Positions 1 to 8,051 of a stretch of DNA of 35,957 nt are shown here, piece after piece. The stretch's first letter is position 1; every line of letters starts with the position of its first letter. A model generated the notes under the pieces. It did no database searches, had not been told where the DNA came from, and was given only the letters and a program-made list of their open reading frames with translations. Source of the DNA: Bacteroidota bacterium (GTDB lineage Bacteria > Bacteroidota > Bacteroidia > Bacteroidales > Paludibacteraceae); assembly GCA_030706465.1 (NCBI GenBank), contig JAUZOM010000020.1, forward strand, positions 1-35,957, written 5' to 3'. The translations under genes were made by a program, and so were the position numbers.

Positions 1-219
1 ACGGCGATAGCTATGACTTTTGCCCATTGTATTGGTGAGTTCGGGGTAGTCATTATGGTGGGTGGCAATATGCCGGGGGAAACGCGCGTAGCTTCCATTG
101 CCATTTACGATGAAGTCCAGGCGATGAATTACCATGCCGCCAACCAATATTCATTTATTTTATTCATTATTTCATTGCTAATCCTGACGCTGGTTTACAG
201 CATTAAAAAGAACCCCTAG
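1..219 (+). CDS. modB: Molybdate ABC transporter permease ModB, 3' end (5' part outside window)
   Basis: Frame open from base 1; TAIAMTFAHCIGEFGVVIMVGGNMPGETRVASIAIYDEVQ matches the C-terminal permease region of ModB; followed by modC. Last residues KNP* are encoded by a repeat copy. Confidence 0.85.
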   Translation, partial: TAIAMTFAHCIGEFGVVIMVGGNMPGETRVASIAIYDEVQAMNYHAANQYSFILFIISLLILTLVYSIKKNP

Positions 220-233
220 CCCCTAAAGGGGAA
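211..233 (-). repeat. Nif-junction repeat, reverse copy (modB 3' end)
   Basis: aacccctagcccctaaaggggaa; exact core CCCCTAAAGGGG; contains the modB stop TAG. Confidence 0.9.
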
Positions 234-341
234 CAAGAAAAGACCCCTTAATTATAAAAAGAAAAAACCTTTCCCCTCCCGGTAAATTGAGATAAATTGC
301 AGAGAACTAAATTAGTTCAGTATTTATAGAATAAAAATAAT

Positions 342-1115
342 ATGGAATCAAAATCAATTAATATAGACTGTAGTAACTCAAACTCCCCTTTAGGGGTCGG
401 GGGTAGTATTCTTTCTATCTCCATCCAACACGCCATGCTTACCTCCGAAGGTAAGACATACCTGGAAGTCTGCACTGAAATCCAGGGTAACGAACTGCTC
501 TGTCTTTTCGGGCATTCCGGGGCTGGAAAAACAACGTTGTTGCGCCTGTTAGTCGGCTTAACGAAACCGGATAGAGGGAGAATAGTTTTTAATGATACCG
601 TGTGGTTTGATTCGGAGAAAAAAATAAATGTTCCGCCACAGGAACGTAATGTAGGGTATATGTCGCAGGATTATGCCCTTTTCCCCAATATGACGGTAGA
701 GAAAAACATCCGTTTTGCCCAAAAGGATAAGAACAAGAGGGAGGTGGATAAATTAATGGATCTCTTCGATTTGAATATTTTAAGGCACCAGCATCCGGGT
801 AAACTATCCGGGGGACAAAAACAACGGGTAGCACTAGCCCGTGCCCTAGCGGCCAGGCCCAATGTTCTGTTGCTTGATGAACCGCTTTCGGCCCTTGACT
901 TCGATATGCGCAAGTCACTGCAACACGAGATACGCAAAGCTCACAAACTCCTTAACACAGTTACTTTGATGGTCAGTCACGATATTCCTGAAGTAATTCA
1001 ACTGGCATCGTCTGTTCTAATTCTCAAAAACGGGACGGTAATTCATCGGGGCAAACCGGATGATGTTTTCCAACTTCAAGCACCTGTTTTTGATTTAAAA
1101 GTTCCTACATTTTAA
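342..1115 (+). CDS. modC: Molybdate ABC transporter ATP-binding protein ModC (short form, no obvious C-terminal TOBE/Mop domain)
   Basis: Walker A GHSGAGKTT, signature LSGGQKQRVALARALA, Walker B VLLLDEP; adjacent to modB. N-terminal extension MESKSINIDCSNSNSPLGVGG is repeat-encoded. Confidence 0.85.
   Translation: MESKSINIDCSNSNSPLGVGGSILSISIQHAMLTSEGKTYLEVCTEIQGNELLCLFGHSGAGKTTLLRLLVGLTKPDRGRIVFNDTVWFDSEKKINVPPQERNVGYMSQDYALFPNMTVEKNIRFAQKDKNKREVDKLMDLFDLNILRHQHPGKLSGGQKQRVALARALAARPNVLLLDEPLSALDFDMRKSLQHEIRKAHKLLNTVTLMVSHDIPEVIQLASSVLILKNGTVIHRGKPDDVFQLQAPVFDLKVPTF
372..404 (+). repeat. Nif-junction repeat, forward copy inside the modC ORF
   Basis: agtaactcaaactcccctttaggggtcgggggt; reads SNSNSPLGVGG. 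Confidence 0.9.
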
Positions 1116-1274
1116 GTGTTTTTCCCTACATTTAAGTAAGATTTTCCCATATTTATCTTCAAGAAAAATCAATCAGTCCTTCGTTTCACCTCCCAAAATA
1201 ATATTTTTTATTTACATTATATTCAATGTTTTATCCTATATTTTCGAGTATTAAAAACACACCCGAAATGTTAA

Positions 1275-1289
1275 TGGCACGATAAATGA
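1275..1289 (+). promoter_or_regulatory. Possible sigma-54 -24/-12-like promoter upstream of nifH
   Basis: TGGCACGATAAATGA: -24 half perfect, -12 half ATGA versus TTGC; about 62 bp before the nifH ATG. Confidence 0.25.
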
Positions 1290-1338
1290 ATAACGGATGT
1301 CAGGTTATATAAAACTGAAACACTAGTTATTCATTTAA

Positions 1339-2175
<837 letters not shown>

Positions 2176-2180
2176 CAAAC

Positions 2181-2203
2181 AACCCCCAACCCCTAAAGGG
2201 GAG
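2181..2203 (-). repeat. Nif-junction repeat, reverse copy (after nifH)
   Basis: aacccccaacccctaaaggggag. Confidence 0.9.
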
Positions 2204-2263
2204 TAAGACACGGTCTTTGATAAAGTTTGGGGATACTTTGAATATAAAAAACTTGGTCTTTAA

Positions 2264-2284
2264 GTCCCTTTAGGGGTTAAGGGT
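2264..2284 (+). repeat. Nif-junction repeat, forward copy (one mismatch in core)
   Basis: gtccctttaggggttaagggt. Confidence 0.85.
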
Positions 2285-2311
2285 CATTAATTTACAAACA
2301 CAAACTTCCGT

Positions 2312-2336
2312 TACTCCCCTTTAGGGGGCGGGGGTC
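2312..2336 (+). repeat. Nif-junction repeat, second forward copy (before nifI1)
   Basis: tactcccctttagggggcgggggtc; ends 14 nt before the nifI1 ATG. Confidence 0.9.
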
Positions 2337-2350
2337 AAAATCAAAACAAT

Positions 2351-2674
2351 ATGTATTTATTAAGAGCAATAGTTCGTCCGGAAAAATCATCTGCGGTTAT
2401 GAAAGCATTATTTGATGCAGGCTTTCCGGCAATCACTAAACTGGCCGTATTCGGTCGTGGTAAACAACGTGGTATTAAAGTAGGAAATGTAACTTACGAT
2501 GAGCTTCCAAAAGATTTGCTTATGATGGTTATTCCTGAAAAAGATAAAGATTTCGTAATCGAAACAATTATGTTGGCAGCCCGCTCGGGCGAAAAAGGAC
2601 AGTTCGGTGACGGTAAAATCTTTGTTACCCCGGTAGAAGAAAGCTACACTATTTCCAGCGGCAAACAAGACTGA
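2351..2674 (+). CDS. nifI1: PII-family nitrogenase regulator NifI1
   Basis: PII-like MYLLRAIVRPEKSSAVMKALFDAGFPAITKLAVFGRGKQRGI, positioned between nifH and nifD. Confidence 0.93.
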   Translation: MYLLRAIVRPEKSSAVMKALFDAGFPAITKLAVFGRGKQRGIKVGNVTYDELPKDLLMMVIPEKDKDFVIETIMLAARSGEKGQFGDGKIFVTPVEESYTISSGKQD

Positions 2675-2695
2675 CCCCCAACCCCCTAAAGGGGA
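2673..2695 (-). repeat. Nif-junction repeat, reverse copy overlapping the nifI1 stop
   Basis: gacccccaaccccctaaaggggac; stop is TGA|CCCCC. Confidence 0.9.
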
Positions 2696-2742
2696 CTTTT
2701 GTCAGGGTGCAAACTTTGAAATTAATTACAAATCTCGACCTC

Positions 2743-2770
2743 TCTTATTCCCCTTTTGGGGTTAGGGGTC
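2743..2770 (+). repeat. Nif-junction repeat, forward copy before nifI2 (core CCCCTTTTGGGG)
   Basis: tcttattccccttttggggttaggggtc; ATG 14 nt downstream. Confidence 0.88.
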
Positions 2771-2784
2771 TAAACAAAAAGATT

Positions 2785-3150
2785 ATGAAACTGATATTAG
2801 CAATGATACGCATCGATAAAATGGCCGCTACCAAGCTTGCCCTTTCCGATGTTGGTCTGCCTTCGTTCACGGCCATGCCGGTATTGGGACGTGGAAAAGG
2901 AAAAGGCGGATTTGAAAAGGCTGCCGGATTAGACGATGACCAAAAAGAGCTCATTATTGAGATGCCTCGTTTAAAATCCAAACGAATGATTACCCTGGTG
3001 GTTACTGATGAAAAGAAAGAACTGGCAGTTGAAACACTTATCAAAATCAATCAAACCGGGAAGAGCGGGGATGGTAAAATATTTGTACTTCCGACTAAAG
3101 ATTCTATCCGGGTTCGTACGGGTGAAAGCGGAGACATTACACTTGATTAA
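2785..3150 (+). CDS. nifI2: PII-family nitrogenase regulator NifI2 (ORF track starts at GTG 2707; ATG 2785 preferred)
   Basis: MKLILAMIRIDKMAATKLALSDVGLPSFTAMPVLGRGKGKGG is NifI2-like; the upstream ORF extension is repeat sequence. Confidence 0.92.
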   Translation: MKLILAMIRIDKMAATKLALSDVGLPSFTAMPVLGRGKGKGGFEKAAGLDDDQKELIIEMPRLKSKRMITLVVTDEKKELAVETLIKINQTGKSGDGKIFVLPTKDSIRVRTGESGDITLD

Positions 3151-3184
3151 TTAATAATTTACAATTCACAATTCATAATTATTA
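3151..3184. repeat. AT-rich inverted repeat, left arm (nifI2-nifD junction)
   Basis: ttaataatttacaattcacaattcataattatta, inverted relative to 3277-3310. Confidence 0.7.
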
Positions 3185-3276
3185 CTCAGTGAAAAGGATA
3201 AAAAGTAACTGAAATATAACAATGTTCAATTCAGGAATAAGGAAAAACGAGTGCAAAACTTACAGAAAGTTTCCTC

Positions 3277-3310
3277 AATTATGAATTATAGATTATGAAT
3301 TATGCATTAA
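3277..3310. repeat. AT-rich inverted repeat, right arm (before nifD)
   Basis: aattatgaattatagattatgaattatgcattaa; repeated attatgaatta units. Confidence 0.7.
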
Positions 3311-3321
3311 AAAAAATCTTT

Positions 3322-4956
3322 ATGGCAAAGACATTAATAGAAGATTTGGAACTGGGCAAATTCGTTGAAGAAGTTTCAGAAGCCTATCCAAAAAAAGTAG
3401 CGAAGAAGAGAATGAAATCGATGGTTGTGAATGACCCGGATTCAATACCGGAAATTCAGGCTAACGTTCGTACGATTCCGGGCATCATTACACAACGAGG
3501 TTGTACCTATGCTGGTTGTAAAGGGGTAGTACTCGGGCCTACCAGAGACATCATCAACATTACACACGGACCTATCGGTTGTGGATTTTACTCTTGGTTG
3601 ACACGTCGTAACCAGACACGTGCCGACAAACCGGAAATGGAGAACTTCATTCCTTATTCATTTTCAACCGATATGCACGATTCGAATATCGTATTCGGTG
3701 GAGAAGAAAAATTGAAGCAAGCTATTCGTGAAGCATACGAATTGTTCAAACCAAAAGGTATCGCAATATTCTCAACTTGTCCGGTAGGGTTGATTGGTGA
3801 TGATGTTCACCGTGTAGCCCGCCATATGAAAGAAGAACTGCCGGGTGTTAATATTTTCGGATTTTCCTGTGAAGGGTACCGTGGTGTATCACAATCGGCC
3901 GGTCACCACATTGCAAACAATGGATTGTATAAAAACCTGATTGGGAACAATGACAACTATGTACGTAAAAACAAATATGCAATAAACGTATTGGGTGAAT
4001 ACAATATCGGTGGTGATGCCTTTGTGATTGAAGATTTATTCGAAAAAATCGGAGTAGATATTGTAGCTACCATGTCAGGTAACTCTACCCTGGAACAATT
4101 TGAAACGGCACACACCGCCGACTTCAGTTTGGTAATGTGCCACCGTTCCATCAACTATGTAGCTGAAATGTTGGAAACTTCATTTGGTATTCCCTGGGCA
4201 AAAGCCAATTTTATCGGAGCGGAAGCAACAGCTAAAACGCTTCGTAAAGTAGGTCAGTATTTCGGAGACCAAGAGTTGATCGACCGTATAGAAGCAGTGA
4301 TTGCAGAAGAAATGATACCTGTAAAAGCAGCTATAGAGAAAGCAAAAGCTAAGACCGAAGGTAAAACTGCCATGTTGTTTGTCGGAGGTTCACGTGCTCA
4401 CCACTACCAGGAATTATTCACCGAGTTAGGCATGGAAATATTGGTTGCCGGTTATGAGTTTGGGCACCGTGACGACTACGAAGGCCGCCGCGTAATCCCT
4501 TCCATCAAGGTTGACGCCGATAGCCGTAACATTGAGGAAATAACCGTTTATCCGGATCCAACACGCTTCAAGCCACGCAAAACAGAAGAAGAGCTTGCTC
4601 AACTGAAAGAAGCTTTCGACATTGAATTCAACGATTACAAGGGTATCATGAAGGATATGAAAAAAGGTACACTGGTAGTGGATGATTTAAGCCACCACGA
4701 AATGGAAAAACTCATTGAAAAGTATAAACCGGATGTATTTTGTGCCGGAATTAAAGAAAAATATGTGGTTCAGAAAATGGGTATCCCCATGAAACAGCTC
4801 CACAACTACGATAACGGCGGACCTTACGCAGCTTTCGAAGGTGCTATCAACTTTTACAAGGACATTGAAATGATTGCCTGCAGCACCATTTTCAAACAAA
4901 TGAAAGCACCCTGGGAACTTGAAGAAGTTTTGGAAGCGGAATACGTATTCAATTAA
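3322..4956 (+). CDS. nifD: Nitrogenase MoFe protein alpha chain NifD (ORF track starts at 3295; ATG 3322 preferred)
   Basis: MAKTLIEDLELGKF...RGCTYAGCKGVVLGPTRDIINITHGPIGCGFYSW; CEGYRGVSQSAGHHIAN; MCHRSINYVAEM; MKQLHNYDNGGPYA. The long region around VIPSIKVDADSRNIEEITVYPDPTRFKPRKTEEELAQL fits the insertion typical of clostridial/group III NifD. Confidence 0.97.
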   Translation: MAKTLIEDLELGKFVEEVSEAYPKKVAKKRMKSMVVNDPDSIPEIQANVRTIPGIITQRGCTYAGCKGVVLGPTRDIINITHGPIGCGFYSWLTRRNQTRADKPEMENFIPYSFSTDMHDSNIVFGGEEKLKQAIREAYELFKPKGIAIFSTCPVGLIGDDVHRVARHMKEELPGVNIFGFSCEGYRGVSQSAGHHIANNGLYKNLIGNNDNYVRKNKYAINVLGEYNIGGDAFVIEDLFEKIGVDIVATMSGNSTLEQFETAHTADFSLVMCHRSINYVAEMLETSFGIPWAKANFIGAEATAKTLRKVGQYFGDQELIDRIEAVIAEEMIPVKAAIEKAKAKTEGKTAMLFVGGSRAHHYQELFTELGMEILVAGYEFGHRDDYEGRRVIPSIKVDADSRNIEEITVYPDPTRFKPRKTEEELAQLKEAFDIEFNDYKGIMKDMKKGTLVVDDLSHHEMEKLIEKYKPDVFCAGIKEKYVVQKMGIPMKQLHNYDNGGPYAAFEGAINFYKDIEMIACSTIFKQMKAPWELEEVLEAEYVFN

Positions 4957-4980
4957 CCCCCTGCCCCCTAAAGGGGAATT
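4954..4980 (-). repeat. Nif-junction repeat, reverse copy containing the nifD stop
   Basis: taaccccctgccccctaaaggggaatt. Confidence 0.9.
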
Positions 4981-5044
4981 AAGAAATGGTTTATTAAAAT
5001 CATTCAGATAATCAGGAATTAATAATTACAAATATAAGAACCGA

Positions 5045-5078
5045 AGTAACTTAATTCCCCTTTAGGGGTTAGGGGTTC
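5045..5078 (+). repeat. Nif-junction repeat, forward copy before nifK
   Basis: agtaacttaattcccctttaggggttaggggttc. Confidence 0.92.
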
Positions 5079-5095
5079 TTTAAAACATTAAACTT

Positions 5096-6475
5096 ATGTT
5101 ACTAAGACATACAACAGCAAAAGAAATAGACAGAAAGGCGTTGACTATCAATCCTGCTAAAACCTGTCAACCCGTAGGAGCAATGTATGCTGCATTGGGA
5201 ATCCACGGATGTTTGCCTCATAGTCACGGCTCACAAGGATGTTGCTCCTATCACCGTAGCGCCTTGTCCCGTCACTTCCGCGAACCAATTATGGCCGGTA
5301 CCAGTTCGTTTTCAGAAGGTTCTTCTGTATTTGGGGGATCTGCCAACCTTGTTTCGGCGATTGACACCATGTTCACAGTTTATAATCCTGAAGTGATTGC
5401 GGTTCACACCACTTGTCTGTCGGAAACCATTGGTGATGACCTAGTTCAAATCGTTTCTAAAGCCAATGAGGATGGATTGATTCCCCAGGGAAAACAAGTG
5501 ATTTATTGCAATACCCCCAGTTATGTGGGAACACATATCACCGGTTACTCGAATCAGGTGGCAGCTATGGTGAAGTTCTTCTCTACGGCAACTCCGAAGA
5601 AACGAAATGTCATCAACCTCGTTGCCGGTTGGATGGAGCCTTCGGATATGGGTGAGATCAAACGGTTGGCTTCTGTCATGGAAGCCCGTACCATTATGTT
5701 CCCGGATATGACCGGAGTGTTGGACACTCCGCTTGATGGACATTACAAAATGTACCCGGATGGCGGAACTACCATTGCCGACCTGAAGCTAACCGGAGAC
5801 AGTAAATTTACCTTGGGCTTTGGCCCTATGAGCACCGAGGATGCTTGTATAAAACTGGAAAACAAGTGTAAGGTAAAATTCGAAATGCTCGATATCCCCA
5901 TCGGATTCAAAGCTACCGACCGCTTCCTGATGTCGTTAAGCCGGCATGCTAACTTGCCGATACCTGACAGCTTGAGTGACGAACGTGGACGTTTAATCGA
6001 CTTGATTTCGGACAGTGCTAAATATCTTTACGGAAAACGCGTTGCACTTTGGGGCGATCCTGACACCTTGGTGCCGCTTACTGAATTCCTGGTAAGCCTG
6101 GATATGAAACCTGTATATATCGTAACGGGTACTCCAAGTAAATATTTCGAAGAAAGAATGCCCGAAATATTGAAAGATATACCTGAAGCAAAATTCATGA
6201 ATGGAGAATTGGCCGACATGTTCCGTATGCACCAGTGGATTAAACAGGAAGGGGTTGACTTGTTGATTGGTAACACGTATGGAAAATACATTGCCCGTGA
6301 CGAAAACACTCCATTTGTTCGTTTTGGATTCCCGATTGCAGACCGCCCCGGACATAACTATTTTGCAAAAGTAGGTTATAATGGTGGTGCCAATTTGGTA
6401 AAACAAATTTTAGATGCGTTCCTGGATCATATTGACAGAACTTGTCTGGAAGAAAAAGTGGAATTTCAATTGTAA
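5096..6475 (+). CDS. nifK: Nitrogenase MoFe protein beta chain NifK
   Basis: INPAKTCQPVGAMYAALGIHGCLPHSHGSQGCCSYHRSALSRHFREP; TTCLSETIGDD; follows nifD. Confidence 0.97.
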   Translation: MLLRHTTAKEIDRKALTINPAKTCQPVGAMYAALGIHGCLPHSHGSQGCCSYHRSALSRHFREPIMAGTSSFSEGSSVFGGSANLVSAIDTMFTVYNPEVIAVHTTCLSETIGDDLVQIVSKANEDGLIPQGKQVIYCNTPSYVGTHITGYSNQVAAMVKFFSTATPKKRNVINLVAGWMEPSDMGEIKRLASVMEARTIMFPDMTGVLDTPLDGHYKMYPDGGTTIADLKLTGDSKFTLGFGPMSTEDACIKLENKCKVKFEMLDIPIGFKATDRFLMSLSRHANLPIPDSLSDERGRLIDLISDSAKYLYGKRVALWGDPDTLVPLTEFLVSLDMKPVYIVTGTPSKYFEERMPEILKDIPEAKFMNGELADMFRMHQWIKQEGVDLLIGNTYGKYIARDENTPFVRFGFPIADRPGHNYFAKVGYNGGANLVKQILDAFLDHIDRTCLEEKVEFQL

Positions 6476-6498
6476 TGACCCCGAACCCCTAAAGGGAC
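6476..6498 (-). repeat. Nif-junction repeat, reverse copy adjoining the nifK stop
   Basis: tgaccccgaacccctaaagggac. Confidence 0.88.
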
Positions 6499-6586
6499 TT
6501 TAAGACGAAGTCTCTTATAAAAGTTGTTTAGTTAACACTCGTTTTTTTAGAAGGAGGTTTTGGGTTTATTTAGAAACCGGGGCTTT

Positions 6587-6614
6587 AATTTCCCTTTAGG
6601 GGATTTAGGGGTTC
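6587..6614 (+). repeat. Nif-junction repeat, forward copy before nifE
   Basis: taatttccctttaggggatttaggggtt. Confidence 0.87.
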
Positions 6615-6631
6615 TTAAACTATAGATCAAG

Positions 6632-7966
6632 ATGGCTCATATATTGGATGAAAGACAAAAACAGGTGTCGGTTGCCGGATTAAATGAACGGACTATCGAT
6701 TGTAATAAAGCCAGTTTAGCAGGGAGTGTGAGCCAGCGGGCGTGCGTATTTTGCGGTTCACGTGTGGTGCTTTACCCGATTGTTGATGCGTTACATTTAA
6801 TTCATGGACCTATTGGTTGTGCTGCATATACCTGGGATATCCGTGGGTCACTATCATCAGGTCCTGAATTACATCGATTGAGCTTCTGTACTGATTTGCA
6901 GGAACGGGATGTCATTTTCGGAGGAGAAAATAAATTATATGCCTCCATCATTGAACTGATTGACAAGCACCAACCTAAAGCCGCCTTTATCTATACCACC
7001 TGTATTGTGGGTGTTATTGGTGACGATGTGGAAAGTATATGCCGTCGGGTAGAAAAAGAAAAAAGTATTCCGGTTATCCCTGTACAGGCTCCGGGATTCC
7101 AGGGTTCCAAAAAAGACGGTTATAAAGTGGCCTGTGAGTCAATATTTAAACTGGTAGGAACAAAAAGCAAACCTTATACACCGGCCAAAAGTATCAATAT
7201 ATTAGGTGATTTCAACTTGGCAGGGGAACTTTGGATCTTATTGGAATACTACAAAAGAATGGGAGTCCATGTAAACGCCACCATAACTGGTGACGGGCGT
7301 GTAGACGATATTTGCAATGCGCATAATGCTGCCCTGAATGTGGTTCAATGTTCCGGTTCCATGAATTACCTGGCCAAGATGATGAAAGACGAATACAACA
7401 TTCCCTCCATGCGGGTTTCTTACTTCGGAATTGAAGATATGAGTGATGCACTGTATGATGTGGCCCGCTTTTTCAACGATGAGGATATGATGGAGAAAGC
7501 CCGTCAACTGGTAAAAGAAGAATTTGTCCGATTAATGCCGCAACTGGCCTGGTATAAAGAACGGTTAACCGGGAAAAAGGCGGCCATCTATGTAGGTGGA
7601 GCCTTTAAAGCCATTTCATTGGTAAAAGCATTACGGCTAATTGGTGTTCAATCGGTAATTGTCGGTTCACAAACCGGAACTACCGAAGACTATGAACTGA
7701 TTAAGCAGCTTTGCGATGAGGGAACTATTATTGTGGATGATTCAAACCCGGTGGAACTATCTCATTTTGTAAAAGAAAAGAAAGCCGACATTTTTATTGG
7801 AGGGGTAAAGGAACGCCCTATTGCCCACAAAATAGGTCTTGGTTTTTGCGATCATAACCACGAGCGCAAAGAACCCCTGGCAGGCTATGAAGGCATGATC
7901 AATTTTGCTAAAGAAATTTATGCAACAGCTATGAGTCCGGTATGGAAATTTACGAAGAACCCCTAG
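6632..7966 (+). CDS. nifE: FeMo-cofactor biosynthesis scaffold NifE
   Basis: CVFCGSRVVLYPIVDALHLIHGPIGCAAYTWDIRGSLSSG; TTCIVGVIGDD; between nifK and nifN. C-terminus KNP* is repeat-encoded. Confidence 0.95.
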   Translation: MAHILDERQKQVSVAGLNERTIDCNKASLAGSVSQRACVFCGSRVVLYPIVDALHLIHGPIGCAAYTWDIRGSLSSGPELHRLSFCTDLQERDVIFGGENKLYASIIELIDKHQPKAAFIYTTCIVGVIGDDVESICRRVEKEKSIPVIPVQAPGFQGSKKDGYKVACESIFKLVGTKSKPYTPAKSINILGDFNLAGELWILLEYYKRMGVHVNATITGDGRVDDICNAHNAALNVVQCSGSMNYLAKMMKDEYNIPSMRVSYFGIEDMSDALYDVARFFNDEDMMEKARQLVKEEFVRLMPQLAWYKERLTGKKAAIYVGGAFKAISLVKALRLIGVQSVIVGSQTGTTEDYELIKQLCDEGTIIVDDSNPVELSHFVKEKKADIFIGGVKERPIAHKIGLGFCDHNHERKEPLAGYEGMINFAKEIYATAMSPVWKFTKNP

Positions 7967-7981
7967 CCCCTAAAGGGGGAT
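7958..7981 (-). repeat. Nif-junction repeat, reverse copy containing the nifE stop
   Basis: aacccctagcccctaaagggggat; encodes NP*. Confidence 0.9.
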
Positions 7982-7986
7982 AAGAA

Positions 7987-8014
7987 TACCCCCAATCCCT
8001 AAACCTAAAGAGGA
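7987..8014 (-). repeat. Nif-junction repeat, degenerate second reverse copy
   Basis: taccccc-aatccctaaacctaaagagga; same layout, diverged. Confidence 0.6.
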
Positions 8015-8051
8015 GAAAGAAATAATACAACCGACTACTAAAAATTTGGAT

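Noticed and set aside
220-231. Simple rho-independent terminators at each junction
   Set aside because: CCCCTAAAGGGG is not followed by a T-run in most copies, and the paired forward copy sits just before the next start codon; true termination at every nif junction would block the operon.
372-404. Telomere-like TTAGGGG / G-quadruplex function
   Set aside because: Each copy has only two G-runs on one strand plus a pairing C-run; two-tract units do not support a canonical intramolecular quadruplex, and hairpin pairing explains the pattern better.
589-937. Antisense ORFs over modC (and the many similar antisense ORFs over nif and GH genes)
   Set aside because: Opposite to strongly recognisable coding frames, no domain features, typical shadow ORFs.
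2707-2784. GTG start at 2707 for NifI2 (repeat-encoded LDLSYSPFGVRG leader)
   Set aside because: ATG 2785 gives the standard PII-family N-terminus; the leader is more likely untranslated repeat, unlike modC/nifN/nifB, where no good downstream start exists.
3295-3321. N-terminal extension MNYALKKIF of NifD
   Set aside because: Created by the AT-rich repeat arm; MAKTLIEDLELGKF at 3322 is the plausible native start.
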